DNA from: CAZUHB01 sp964620445
GTDB lineage: Bacteria; Planctomycetota; B15-G4; CAYZWU01
Assembly: GCA_964620445.1 (NCBI GenBank)
Contig: CAZUHB010000010.1
Coordinates: 1-64,000 of the forward strand
Length of the DNA: 64,000 nt
Reading direction: 5' to 3'
Shown here one piece after another: positions 52,451-60,653 of this stretch (position 1 is the first letter of the stretch; each line of letters begins with the position of its first letter). The translations under genes were made by a program, and so were the position numbers. The notes below the pieces were generated by a model. The model was not told where the DNA came from. It was given only the letters and a program-made list of their open reading frames with translations, and did not search any database.

Positions 52451-53002
52451 ATGTCGACACCAACGAACAGTTCGGACAAGGATCTGATCGACCGGTATCT
52501 CGAGGGAGACCTCGATGCCTTCGCGCGGCTCGTCGGGCGCTGGGAACGCCGCGTGGTCAATCTCGCCCATCGCCTCACGGGCGATATCGAGGAGGCGCGT
52601 GACATCGGGCAGCTCACCTTCGTGAAGGTCTTCCGAGGGCTCCGGAGCTTCAACGGAGAATCCCGGTTCTCCACCTGGCTCTACACGATCGCGCTGAACG
52701 CGAGCCGGGACCGGATGCGCCGTCGTGCGGCGCGGTCCGGATTGACGGCCGCCTGGGCCGAGTCGATCGATCTCCATACGCCCAAACGCGCCTCGGAACG
52801 CCGCGAGACCGCATCGATCGTGTCCCGCGCCGTGGCCTCCCTACCCGAGGCGGAGCGCGAGGTCGTGGTTCTGCGACACTACCAGGACCGGACCTTCGCC
52901 GAGATCGCGTCGATCGTCGGAGCGCCCGTCTCCACGGTGAAATCGAGGATGGAACGGGCGATCAGGAAACTGCGGCCCCGTTTGAAAGGGCTCGAAAACT
53001 GA
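52451..53002 (+). CDS. ECF-type RNA polymerase sigma factor
   Basis: A 183-aa protein from ATG 52451; no strong Shine-Dalgarno is seen. Region 2 is residues 14-80 (DRYLEGDLDAFARLVGRW, HRLTGDIEEARDIGQLTFVKVFRGL, FSTWLYTIALNASRDRMRRR). Region 4 is residues 115-180 (LPEAEREVVVLRHYQDRTFAEIA, VSTVKSRMERAIRKLR, helix-turn-helix). It would direct RNA polymerase to envelope- or stress-response promoters. The gene for its anti-sigma factor begins 17 bp after the stop, in the usual operon order. Confidence 0.93.
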   Translation: MSTPTNSSDKDLIDRYLEGDLDAFARLVGRWERRVVNLAHRLTGDIEEARDIGQLTFVKVFRGLRSFNGESRFSTWLYTIALNASRDRMRRRAARSGLTAAWAESIDLHTPKRASERRETASIVSRAVASLPEAEREVVVLRHYQDRTFAEIASIVGAPVSTVKSRMERAIRKLRPRLKGLEN

Positions 53003-53019
53003 CATCAAGGAGTTGTCCC

Positions 53020-53712
53020 ATGGATTGCGGCAAGGTACGGAAAGAGATCCTCTCCTTCATATACGGCGAGCTCGACAGGCGGGACGCGGGCCTCGTCAAG
53101 GACCACATCGATGCCTGTGCCGAATGTTTCGAGGAGTGGTCGGCGCAGAAAGCCGTCGTGGCAGCGCTCGACGGGTGGCCCGATGTGGACCATCGAATCG
53201 ATGCCGCGTCGATCATCTCTCGAGCCCGGGCCGAGCCGCGGCCGCGGCGTGCGGGTCTGTCGAGGCGGGCGCTCGCCGCGCTCGCCGCGGGCATCTTCAT
53301 CGCGGTGACACTCCTTTTCGTGGGAGTCGAGGTGCAAAAGATCGACGGCGGCGTGCGTCTGACCTTCGGCCGTCCCACGGAGCGGCTCCAGGGGGCCGAT
53401 CCGCTTCTCGAACAGGAGATCCGCACCATGGTCAGGCGCGAGCTGGTCGGCGGAGTGGGGGAACTCATCGAGACCTTGGCGCACCGATTCGGCGAAGCCG
53501 CGCTGAGGCAGGAGCAGAGACAGGTCATGTTTGCTCGATCCGCCCAGCGGCAGCGCGAGGACGATCTGCGCCGGACACGCGGCATGATCCAGCGCGTGGC
53601 GCTCGAATCGGCCGCTGAAACCGAGCGGACGCGGCACGCGGTGGAGGGGCTCGTTGGCCTCGTTCGCTACGCGGATATCAAGATTCCAGAGATCGAGGAG
53701 ATCCGGAACTGA
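53020..53712 (+). CDS. anti-sigma factor with zinc-binding cytoplasmic domain, single transmembrane helix and periplasmic coiled coil
   Basis: A 230-aa protein from ATG 53020 (AAGGAG 7 nt upstream). The N-terminal anti-sigma zinc finger is visible as HIDACAECFEEW (H-x3-C-x2-C). A transmembrane helix at about 82-104 (ALAALAAGIFIAVTLLFVGV) is followed by about 125 residues outside the cytoplasm. These include a charged helical segment (RQEQRQVMFARSAQRQREDDLRR), likely coiled coil. It would hold the ECF sigma factor at the membrane until an envelope signal triggers release. A secreted protein gene follows 33 bp downstream. Confidence 0.9.
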   Translation: MDCGKVRKEILSFIYGELDRRDAGLVKDHIDACAECFEEWSAQKAVVAALDGWPDVDHRIDAASIISRARAEPRPRRAGLSRRALAALAAGIFIAVTLLFVGVEVQKIDGGVRLTFGRPTERLQGADPLLEQEIRTMVRRELVGGVGELIETLAHRFGEAALRQEQRQVMFARSAQRQREDDLRRTRGMIQRVALESAAETERTRHAVEGLVGLVRYADIKIPEIEEIRN

Positions 53713-53745
53713 AACAGGGAAAACCCTTCGGTAAGGAGAAAGAAA

Positions 53746-54657
53746 ATGATACGGAATGCAGCTCTCCAAGCACTCTTTGTGACCGTCGTGATTCTCGGAC
53801 CAGCGGCCGACTGGGCTCCGGCGCAGGGGATCGGCTCCGGCCCGATCGACGCGGAGCAGTATCAGGCGTTCGTCGACGACATCGAGATCATGAAGCGGGT
53901 GATCGGCAAGACTCTGCAGGGACACTTCAAGGGGCAGATGAAAGAGCAGTTCTTCAGATACCATCATCAGAAATCAGAACCGGAGCAGCAGGGCGACAAC
54001 GACGACGCGGTCACCATCTCCGTTGAGAGCGGGATCACAGGTATCGGATCGGGATTCTTCCGGACGTACGGAACCGCCACGGGGGAGGATTTCGACGGGC
54101 AGGCTTTTTACGTGCCGGGATCGGGAGCGGTCTTCCGCTTCGAGGTCGCTGTGGCAGCCCTCGAGTCTTCCGACGAGCAGGGCAAAGACGAGACTTCCGA
54201 CGATCTCTGGAAGGAGACGGAGCTCGAATACCTCCGGCGCGAACATGCCCTCGCCTACACCCTGTTGATAAGCGAGAAGCAGAAGGACAAGAACTGGATT
54301 CCCGATCCGGAGGCGCTCGAAAAGGTGATCGATCTGCTCATCGAGACGATCGGCAGCCACGGCCACAACATCGCCGGTCTTGCCAAGAACGACACGATCA
54401 CCCTCATTCTCGGGGTGAAAGCGCGGATACCGCAGGATCAGGTCCTTCTTCCGCCCGGCGATGCGGCCGCCATCGCGCTCTACTACTCCGGAGCGGCCCA
54501 TCGCATGACGGTCAAGCTCGAAGAGGTGTATATCCAGATCCCGGTGACCTACATCGCGCTCTTCCAGGAGACGCAGGACCGGGCCGCCTTGAAGAAGGCG
54601 GTGACCGTTCTGCGTTATCCGACCAAGGGCGAGGAAAAGAAGGGGAGCGAGCGCTGA
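53746..54657 (+). CDS. secreted protein of unknown family in the ECF sigma operon
   Basis: A 303-aa protein from ATG 53746 (AAGGAGAAAGAAA upstream). Signal peptide to about residue 27 (WAPAQ). No family recognised. The mature protein starts with a helix (DAEQYQAFVDDIEIMKRVIGK) and contains an acidic linker. Two strand-helix segments (TGIGSGFFRTYGTATGEDFD; SHGHNIAGLAKNDTITLILG) recall small-molecule-binding folds. Position as third gene after sigma and anti-sigma suggests it is a target or a sensor of the same response. The stop lies within an 11-bp tandem repeat. Confidence 0.75.
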   Translation: MIRNAALQALFVTVVILGPAADWAPAQGIGSGPIDAEQYQAFVDDIEIMKRVIGKTLQGHFKGQMKEQFFRYHHQKSEPEQQGDNDDAVTISVESGITGIGSGFFRTYGTATGEDFDGQAFYVPGSGAVFRFEVAVAALESSDEQGKDETSDDLWKETELEYLRREHALAYTLLISEKQKDKNWIPDPEALEKVIDLLIETIGSHGHNIAGLAKNDTITLILGVKARIPQDQVLLPPGDAAAIALYYSGAAHRMTVKLEEVYIQIPVTYIALFQETQDRAALKKAVTVLRYPTKGEEKKGSER

Positions 54658-54699
54658 GCGTGCGCTGAGCGAGCGCTGAGCGCTAAACGTGCGCTGAGC
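54645..54699. repeat. 11-bp tandem repeats (GAGCGWGCGCT) at the end of the 303-aa ORF
   Basis: GAGCGAGCGCT, GAGCGTGCGCT and GAGCGAGCGCT stand head to tail at 54645-54677. A degenerate copy with an internal TAAAC insert continues to 54695. The first copy supplies the last codons and stop (Ser-Glu-Arg-TGA). Every unit can itself pair as AGCG/CGCT. Confidence 0.8.
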
Positions 54700-56604
54700 C
54701 TATTCCACCTCGAGCACGACCAAGTTGGAAAGAAGGTTGTATGGGCCGCCCCAGACACCGACCAGAACCTGGAAGGGATATTCTTCCCCGGCGTTCCATG
54801 CAGCCGGCACTTTGAGGGTGCGGGTCAGGATGCCCGACGGCGAAGGCATGGGGCCGATCGAGTGGGTATTCACCACTGGCCAGAAATGGAGGTCGCCGTG
54901 CTGCGTGGAGATCGGCGGATCGATCACGTTGCCGCCGCTCGCCAGGGTGACCGGCTTGCCCGGTTTTCCCACGACGAAGAGGTTGATTTTGCCTCCCGGA
55001 ACCACGTCGCCCGTGACGTAGAGATGGACATAGAACTCGTCCGCACCGAGGTCGACGGCGTTGTGCGCGACACGCGGATCGCCTTCCATGTCGGCCGTGC
55101 CCAGACCGAGCGCGGCGCTGTCGCCCGCGTCGCGGCAGGGAGAGTCCCATCCCAGGTGGAAGTCGCCCGTCGCCGCATCGACGAAGAAAGGTTCCACGAC
55201 GATGTTGCCCGTTCCGGGCCACCCGCCCTCGATGTCGCAGTAGGTGACGGACGGATTGAGGGAGCCGGGCGCCACGTGAATCTGTTCGTCCTGCGCGGCG
55301 CTGTTGTCCCAAACGATATTGTTTGTCACGGCAGGAACGCCGCCCGGGGAGTCGCTGCACCAGATCCCGCCGCCGCTGTTCACGGCCGTGTTGCCGAAGA
55401 TGGTGTTGTTCAGGATGGTGGGGGAGCCGGTGCACCAGAGCCCACCTCCGTCGGCTGCACCGTTGGAGTAAAGAACGTTGCTCGAGATCAGCGCCGATGA
55501 TTCGAAGGAGGCGATCCCGCCACCCGTACCCGCCCCGCCGTTCGAGGAGTTGCGGCGGATCACGTTGCCGTCGATCGTGGGAGATGCACCGGCGAGGTAG
55601 ATCGCGCCTCCCGATTCGACGGACCGGTTCTTGAAAAGGGTGTTTTGCGAGATGATCAACGCGGCGGGAGAATCCTCGCATCCGATCCCGCCTCCGATAT
55701 CGGCCAGGTTGTCGTGAATTCTGTTGGAGTGAACGAGCGGCGTGGCGTCGCCGCCGCAAAAAATTCCACCACCCGCGGTGTAGGCCTCGTTGTAGGCGAT
55801 CTTGTTGTCGTCGATCTGGGGCGCGGAAGTTCCCGTGCAGAAGATTCCGCCGCCCTTGCTCTCCCCCGGGGGACCGTTATGAAGGGCTCTGTTTTGCAGG
55901 ATACTGTTCCCGCTCACCACGGCGGACGAATCATAAAAAACGATCCCGCCACCGTAGCAGCTCGGTCCGTGGGCAAGGTTATCGAAAATCGTGTTGTCGA
56001 TTATGGTGGGGTCCGAACCGTTCTCGCAAAAGACGCCGGCGCCGGAGCCGCTCGCGTTCTCGGTGATCGTGTTGCCGTAGATCAGCGGCGAAGAGTTGTC
56101 GCAATAGATCGCGCCGCCCGATCCGCCCGTGTTTCCGGTGAACGTGTTGTTCGCGACCCGAGGGGAGGAGTTCTGGCAAAAGACGCCGCCTCCGAGGAAA
56201 TCGCTGTGGCACTGGGTGACGACATTGTTGATGATCGTGGGGGAGGCGTTCACGCAGCGGATCCCGCCTCCGTTGTCGCCGAATCCGTTCATGATGACGA
56301 ATCCATCGATGATCGAGCCGGGCCCCTCGCCGTTCTCGAAAGCGACGACCTCCTTGTTCACCGACGGGCCGCCCCCGTGAATCTGGGTGAGCGCCGGTCC
56401 CTGCTCGCTGTGCACGTTGACCGCCTTGCCCAGGAAGTCGATGTTTTCCACGTACATTCCTTGACGGACGATGATCTCGTCACCGTTTACGGCCGCACTG
56501 ATCGCGTCCTGGATCGTCGCGTAGTCGTCGGGGACGTAGATCGTCGCGGGGAATCCGGTCGAAAGGAGAGCGACGAACGCAAACAGGCATATCGATGGCC
56601 TCAT
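54700..56604 (-). CDS. secreted right-handed parallel beta-helix protein (paralogue B)
   Basis: A 634-aa protein from ATG 56604 (AAGAGG upstream); the 44-codon longer frame has no ribosome site. Signal peptide to about residue 20, then TIYVPDDYATIQDAISAAVN and GDEIIVRQGMYVENIDFLGK, closely matching paralogue A. About 14 beta-helix coils follow (PTIINNVVTQCHSDFLGGGV, PRVANNTFTGNTGGSGGAI, PLIYGNTITENASGSGAGV). The C-terminal domain (GDPRVAHNAVDLGADEF ... VWGGPYNLLSNLVVLEVE) matches that of paralogue A. It converges on the ECF sigma operon, so the sigma unit is bracketed by the two paralogues. Confidence 0.85.
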   Translation of the reverse strand: MRPSICLFAFVALLSTGFPATIYVPDDYATIQDAISAAVNGDEIIVRQGMYVENIDFLGKAVNVHSEQGPALTQIHGGGPSVNKEVVAFENGEGPGSIIDGFVIMNGFGDNGGGIRCVNASPTIINNVVTQCHSDFLGGGVFCQNSSPRVANNTFTGNTGGSGGAIYCDNSSPLIYGNTITENASGSGAGVFCENGSDPTIIDNTIFDNLAHGPSCYGGGIVFYDSSAVVSGNSILQNRALHNGPPGESKGGGIFCTGTSAPQIDDNKIAYNEAYTAGGGIFCGGDATPLVHSNRIHDNLADIGGGIGCEDSPAALIISQNTLFKNRSVESGGAIYLAGASPTIDGNVIRRNSSNGGAGTGGGIASFESSALISSNVLYSNGAADGGGLWCTGSPTILNNTIFGNTAVNSGGGIWCSDSPGGVPAVTNNIVWDNSAAQDEQIHVAPGSLNPSVTYCDIEGGWPGTGNIVVEPFFVDAATGDFHLGWDSPCRDAGDSAALGLGTADMEGDPRVAHNAVDLGADEFYVHLYVTGDVVPGGKINLFVVGKPGKPVTLASGGNVIDPPISTQHGDLHFWPVVNTHSIGPMPSPSGILTRTLKVPAAWNAGEEYPFQVLVGVWGGPYNLLSNLVVLEVE

Positions 56605-56930
56605 GAAGCACCTCTTCGAGTTTGTTTGAACAGAATCCTCCAATGCAAGATTATATATATTTCGATTTTCTTTTGAAACAGAAAGTCCGGGGATCGGCCG
56701 AATCCCGGCCGATCGGGACGGTTCCTCGCGAATCAATTTTCTGATCGAGTCGAAACAAAAAGAACGAAATTCGGCTATCAGTTGGATATTCTTTCTGGCG
56801 GTTTTCCAAAGCCACCGAGGAGTGGCTGCCAGATGCGACGAACAGAATCGAACTTGAGAGTACAGAACCGATCAAGAACAGACCCTTATCTCCACGGCGT
56901 GGAGTCCTTCTGATAGTCCCGCTTTTCCTC
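56605..56930. other. 326-bp intergenic region between paralogue B and the alkaline phosphatase gene
   Basis: The left end holds the candidate promoter of paralogue B. The right end, 56865-56930, is open in the phosphatase frame and encodes a signal-peptide-like stretch without a standard start codon. No RNA gene was recognised. Confidence 0.55.
56650..56677 (-). promoter_or_regulatory. candidate sigma-70 promoter of beta-helix paralogue B
   Basis: Minus-strand TTCAAA (4/6) is followed after 16 bp by a perfect TATAAT. A leader of about 40 nt precedes the ATG at 56604. Confidence 0.55.
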
Positions 56931-58355
56931 GTGCTCACGGCCCCCCGGCTTTCGGCCGTGGCCGAGATCGATCCCCCTCCGGCGAAAAACGTCATTCTCA
57001 TGATCGTCGATGGCGCAGGTTTCAACACCTTCCACGCCTGCAGCTTCTACGAGCACGGACAGCTCGGGAAGCAGGTCTACGATCGTTTTCCGGTCCGGCT
57101 CGCGTGCACCACCTTTGCGCTCGACAAGAGGGGTCGTTCCCAGGGGTACGATCCCGAGAAGATGTGGGAAGAGGTGACCTCGAGCGGGGGCGATCCCCGG
57201 GGCGGCGCGTACACCGATTCGGCAGCCGCGGCCACGGCGATCAATTCCGGTGCCAAGACCATGGTGGGCCGCGTCAACCTGGACGGCAACGACCGCCGGA
57301 CCACGACCTTCGCCGAGTTCGCCCATCGCGCCGGCAAAAGCACCGGAACCGTGTCGACCGTCCAGTTCGCCCATGCCACCCCGGCCTGCGTCTGGTCACA
57401 CGACAGATCGCGCTACAACTACGAGGCGATCGCGCGCGACATGGTCTACGCGAGCGGCCTCGACGTCATCATGGGTGCGGGGCACCCGGGGTACGACAAC
57501 AACGCAAAGAGGGTTCCGCCCGGCACGCTCTCCCACGCCTATGTGGGAGGCGTCGAAACGTGGAAGGAACTGACCGGCTCGACCACCGGCCAGGGATGGA
57601 CCCTGATCCAGAAGAAGGCCGAATTCGATGCGCTCGCCAGCGGCCGCGGCCTCCCCGCGCGTGTGATCGGGATCCCCCAGGTGCACGAGACGCTCCAGTA
57701 CGAGCGGGACGGAAACGGAATGGGCGCGCTCAATACGGGCGTGCCGTCCCTCGAAACAATGGCGCGCGCCGCGCTGAATCTGCTCGCCCGCGATCCGGAT
57801 GGTTTCTACCTTCAGATCGAGGGCGGCGCCGTGGACTGGGCCAACCACGACGCCGATCTCGGGCGGATGATCGAGGAGCAGATCGATTTCAACCGAGCCG
57901 TGGCCGCCGTGGTGGACTGGATCGAGACGAGAAGCAACTGGGCCGAGACACTCCTCATCGTGACCTCCGATCATGAGTGTGGGATGGTCTGGGGAAGCGG
58001 AAGCTATATCGACATCAATGACGATGGCGATTTCGACCGGGGAATCGATTCCTTCATCACCCGAAAGCCGGTCGCGAACAGGGGCGCCGGTTTCCTCCCC
58101 GGTGTGCAGTATGGATCGAAGGGACACACGAACGCTCTCGTGCCGCTCTTTGCCAAGGGGTGCGGCGCAAGTCGACTGGAGCGGCTCGTGGAACTGTGTG
58201 ATCCCAGAGCCGGCGCTTTCTGGGGATTCAGCGGCGACTACGTGGACAACACCGATCTCTTTCAGGTGATGGCGCGCGGCGTCGATTGTTCGGCCCTCGT
58301 CCGCATTCGGCGATTCTTGCCCGCGAACGATCTCCTCTTGCGCGGCCTCCAATAA
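56931..58355 (+). CDS. alkaline phosphatase (PhoA family), start uncertain
   Basis: The 474-aa frame from GTG 56931 contains the alkaline phosphatase core. The first metal motif is LMIVDGAGFNTF. The phosphorylated Ser lies in YTDSAAAATAINSG. Later metal ligands lie in DWANHDAD and TSDHECGMVWGSG and near KGHTNALVPLF. The enzyme removes phosphate from organic esters in the periplasm and fits with the PiT transporter at 4-6 kb. The signal peptide is cut short if translation begins at GTG 56931: the same frame upstream encodes PRRGVLLIVPLFLVLTAPRL, a good leader. However, back to the stop at 56742 it has no ATG, GTG or TTG. An ATG at 56833 is in another frame. A frameshift near 56890 or a rare start codon is likely. 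Confidence 0.85.
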   Translation: MLTAPRLSAVAEIDPPPAKNVILMIVDGAGFNTFHACSFYEHGQLGKQVYDRFPVRLACTTFALDKRGRSQGYDPEKMWEEVTSSGGDPRGGAYTDSAAAATAINSGAKTMVGRVNLDGNDRRTTTFAEFAHRAGKSTGTVSTVQFAHATPACVWSHDRSRYNYEAIARDMVYASGLDVIMGAGHPGYDNNAKRVPPGTLSHAYVGGVETWKELTGSTTGQGWTLIQKKAEFDALASGRGLPARVIGIPQVHETLQYERDGNGMGALNTGVPSLETMARAALNLLARDPDGFYLQIEGGAVDWANHDADLGRMIEEQIDFNRAVAAVVDWIETRSNWAETLLIVTSDHECGMVWGSGSYIDINDDGDFDRGIDSFITRKPVANRGAGFLPGVQYGSKGHTNALVPLFAKGCGASRLERLVELCDPRAGAFWGFSGDYVDNTDLFQVMARGVDCSALVRIRRFLPANDLLLRGLQ

Positions 58356-58365
58356 TATGTAAAAT
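58338..58365 (+). promoter_or_regulatory. candidate promoter of the golvesin-like secreted protein gene
   Basis: TTGCGC is followed after 16 bp by TAAAAT (5/6), overlapping the end of the phosphatase gene. The implied leader to the ATG at 58409 is about 36 nt. Confidence 0.35.
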
Positions 58366-58408
58366 TTGATCAATGCCTCTAAGCCGTTGGCTATTCGAGG
58401 AGGTCGAG

Positions 58409-59623
58409 ATGTTCCGATCGTTTTTCAAGATCCCTTTCCTGATGCTCGCCCTGACCGCGCTCGTCGCTTTACCTGCCGCACCCGGTGCGGACTTCTCCGG
58501 TGTGCCGGGCGGCGATGGGCCACGATCGCCGGAACAGGCCGGACGGACGAACTGCCGCCTCTCGGGTTACGGCGAGGACGTCATCGTCTACACGGCCCAC
58601 CAGAGCTGGCTCTCGCGGATCTACATCCTCGACATGAACGGGGCGGTGATCAAGTATTTCGAGTACTCCTTCTACTACTTCGCCGATCTCGAGGTGGTCG
58701 ACAACGAGGTCTACGTGGCCGAGGCGTTCGCGCCGCGCGTGTACAAGGTCGATCTCCAGACCGGCGATCTCGACCTGATCATCGACGACTGGAGCCTCTA
58801 CTACTTTTACGACCTGGCCTTCGACGGAACCCACTTCTACCTCACCGAGTGGTCGCTCAACCGGTACGACATCAACGGCAACTGGCAGGGCTCGACGAGC
58901 TTCGACGATGTCTTCGGCGGTGCGTGGGACGGTTCCTTCTACTGGACGCTCACCGATGAAGCCGAGATCAAGTGCTGGGACATCACCCTCTGGCCGAACC
59001 TCTTCGAGATCACGACGAACAACTTCGCTCCGCCGAGCGCCGACTGCCGCGGTCTCTGGTTCGACGGCGAATACTTCTGGACCGCCGAGAGCGTCGACGG
59101 TGCGCTCGGCAAGATCTACCGATTCGATCACAACGGGTTCGTCATCGAGCAGTGGACGGAACCGGCCTTCGCCGGATGGTCCGCCTGCGTGATCAAGGAC
59201 GACAGCCTTCACGTCGACAACGGCGACGGCACGTTCATCTCGGTGGGCGACTGGCACGCGACGACCCACGCTGATGCCCACGACAGCGATCTTCTCTACA
59301 CCGGCCCGGGATCGGGGGGGCGCAAGGCGGCGTGGCGCGTCGATTCGATCGTGGCGCCCGGGGAATCGTACGATCTCTTCGTCTGGAAATTCGATCACGG
59401 CTGGTCGTCGGTCATGGCCACCGATGCCCGCTACAAGGTCTATCACAAGAATGGAATTTCCGACTCGATCCCCGTCGACCTGTCCACACCGGGCGACGAG
59501 TGGATCTTTCTGGGGAATTTCCAGTTCGACAACAGCAGTCCCCAGGGAGTCCTTCTCACCAACTGGGCCGACGGATTCGTGATCGCAGATGCGATAAGGC
59601 TGGTTCCCACGGGAACGGAGTGA
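58409..59623 (+). CDS. secreted beta-propeller-like protein with golvesin/xanthan-lyase-type C-terminal domain
   Basis: A 404-aa protein from ATG 58409 (GAGGAGG 6 nt upstream). Signal peptide to about residue 28. Residues 50-280 contain repeated Tyr/Trp/Asp-rich strands of the form VYKVDLQTGDLDLIID, FYDLAFDGTHFYLTEW, LWFDGEYFWTAES and IYRFDHNGFVIEQW. These suggest a six- or seven-bladed propeller. The last 120 residues (LLYTGPGSGGRKAAWRV ... QGVLLTNWADGFVIADAIRLV) match the golvesin C-terminal-like / xanthan-lyase-associated domain found in exported enzymes and surface proteins. No catalytic residues can be assigned. Possibly a binding protein for polymers. Confidence 0.8.
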   Translation: MFRSFFKIPFLMLALTALVALPAAPGADFSGVPGGDGPRSPEQAGRTNCRLSGYGEDVIVYTAHQSWLSRIYILDMNGAVIKYFEYSFYYFADLEVVDNEVYVAEAFAPRVYKVDLQTGDLDLIIDDWSLYYFYDLAFDGTHFYLTEWSLNRYDINGNWQGSTSFDDVFGGAWDGSFYWTLTDEAEIKCWDITLWPNLFEITTNNFAPPSADCRGLWFDGEYFWTAESVDGALGKIYRFDHNGFVIEQWTEPAFAGWSACVIKDDSLHVDNGDGTFISVGDWHATTHADAHDSDLLYTGPGSGGRKAAWRVDSIVAPGESYDLFVWKFDHGWSSVMATDARYKVYHKNGISDSIPVDLSTPGDEWIFLGNFQFDNSSPQGVLLTNWADGFVIADAIRLVPTGTE

Positions 59624-59719
59624 TATCATCGCTCCCCTCTGAAGACGGTCTTTCCGGCGGTTCCATCGGGCACCTTCCATCAGAATCGAGATCCGCTCGG
59701 TACCCGACCGCCTCGAGGA

Positions 59720-59748
59720 TTGGGATCATCCCGCGCACGGGTTATACT
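59720..59748 (+). promoter_or_regulatory. candidate sigma-70 promoter of the thymidylate-synthase-like operon
   Basis: TTGGGA (4/6) is followed after 17 bp by TATACT (5/6). A leader of about 40 nt precedes the ATG at 59796. Confidence 0.5.
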
Positions 59749-59795
59749 GCGAGGGTGACGAGTCCGCACCGATCGATTATCAAAGGGAGGGAACG

Positions 59796-60653
59796 ATGAA
59801 AGGACAGATTCCCGTACTCATGGTCGAGGCCGAAGGTCTGGCCGAAGCTTGGGAGCAGTCCCTGATAAAGCTCCACCACGAAGGGTGCGAGATCGAGACC
59901 GAGTATGACAAGCCGGGCGATCCGCCGAGCAAGGACTGCTCCATGACCATCGTGATCCGCGATCCGCTGGCCGAACCGATGATTCATCGCGATCTGCCGG
60001 GCGGTCTGGAGGACCTGCAGGAATACTGCATGGAGGTTCTCGACGGGATCAAGGACCACTGCGTGCGCGACATCGAGGCTGATCCTGACGATACGCGCTG
60101 GGAGTACACCTACCATCAGCGCCTTTTCACCTACGCCGTGCCCTCCCTCGAGGGTGAGTTCGACCAGATCGATCTCGTCGCTCAAAAACTGGCCGCAACG
60201 CCGCACACCCGGCGCGCCCAGGCGATCACATGGAAGGTGTGGGAAGACAACGACTGCTACGACCCCGCCTGCCTCCAGAGTATCTGGTGCAGGCTGCTGA
60301 AGGCGGACGGCGACGACTGGTTGTTGAACACAAACATCCGGTTCCGCTCCAACGACGCCTACAAGGCGGCGCTCATGAACATGTTCGCCTTCATCCAGCT
60401 CCAGAAGAAGATCGCCGCCCGGATCGGCGAACTCTCGGGCCGGACGGTCAGGCTGGGGCGGTACGTTCACCAGGCGGACAGCTACCACCTCTACGGTTCC
60501 TACTTCGGGGAGTTCGAGGACCGTTTTCTCAAGGGGCTGGCCAAGAGGAGCTTCGAGGAGCGCACCTTCCGTTACGAGGATATGAAACCGATCATGGACG
60601 AGGCTATCCCCGGGATCCTGGAGAAGGCCGACAAGTTGAGCAGGGATCGATAG
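59796..60653 (+). CDS. thymidylate synthase-like protein (ThyA superfamily, divergent)
   Basis: A 285-aa cytoplasmic protein from ATG 59796 (GGGAGG upstream). The thymidylate synthase fold is supported by ordered motifs. An Arg pair RRAQAITW lies at 139-146 (phosphate-binding arginines). The candidate nucleophile is Cys159 in DPACLQSIWCRL, next is RSNDAYKAALMNMFAF at 184-199, and HQADSYHLYGSYF lies at 225-237, the counterpart of the HxY nucleotide-binding motif. The CLQ form resembles the archaeal-type enzyme rather than the PPCH form of E. coli. The family makes dTMP, dUMP hydroxymethyl derivatives or modified bases, so the reaction is not certain. It is followed without spacing by the hydrolase fusion gene, an odd partner. 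Confidence 0.78.
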   Translation: MKGQIPVLMVEAEGLAEAWEQSLIKLHHEGCEIETEYDKPGDPPSKDCSMTIVIRDPLAEPMIHRDLPGGLEDLQEYCMEVLDGIKDHCVRDIEADPDDTRWEYTYHQRLFTYAVPSLEGEFDQIDLVAQKLAATPHTRRAQAITWKVWEDNDCYDPACLQSIWCRLLKADGDDWLLNTNIRFRSNDAYKAALMNMFAFIQLQKKIAARIGELSGRTVRLGRYVHQADSYHLYGSYFGEFEDRFLKGLAKRSFEERTFRYEDMKPIMDEAIPGILEKADKLSRDR

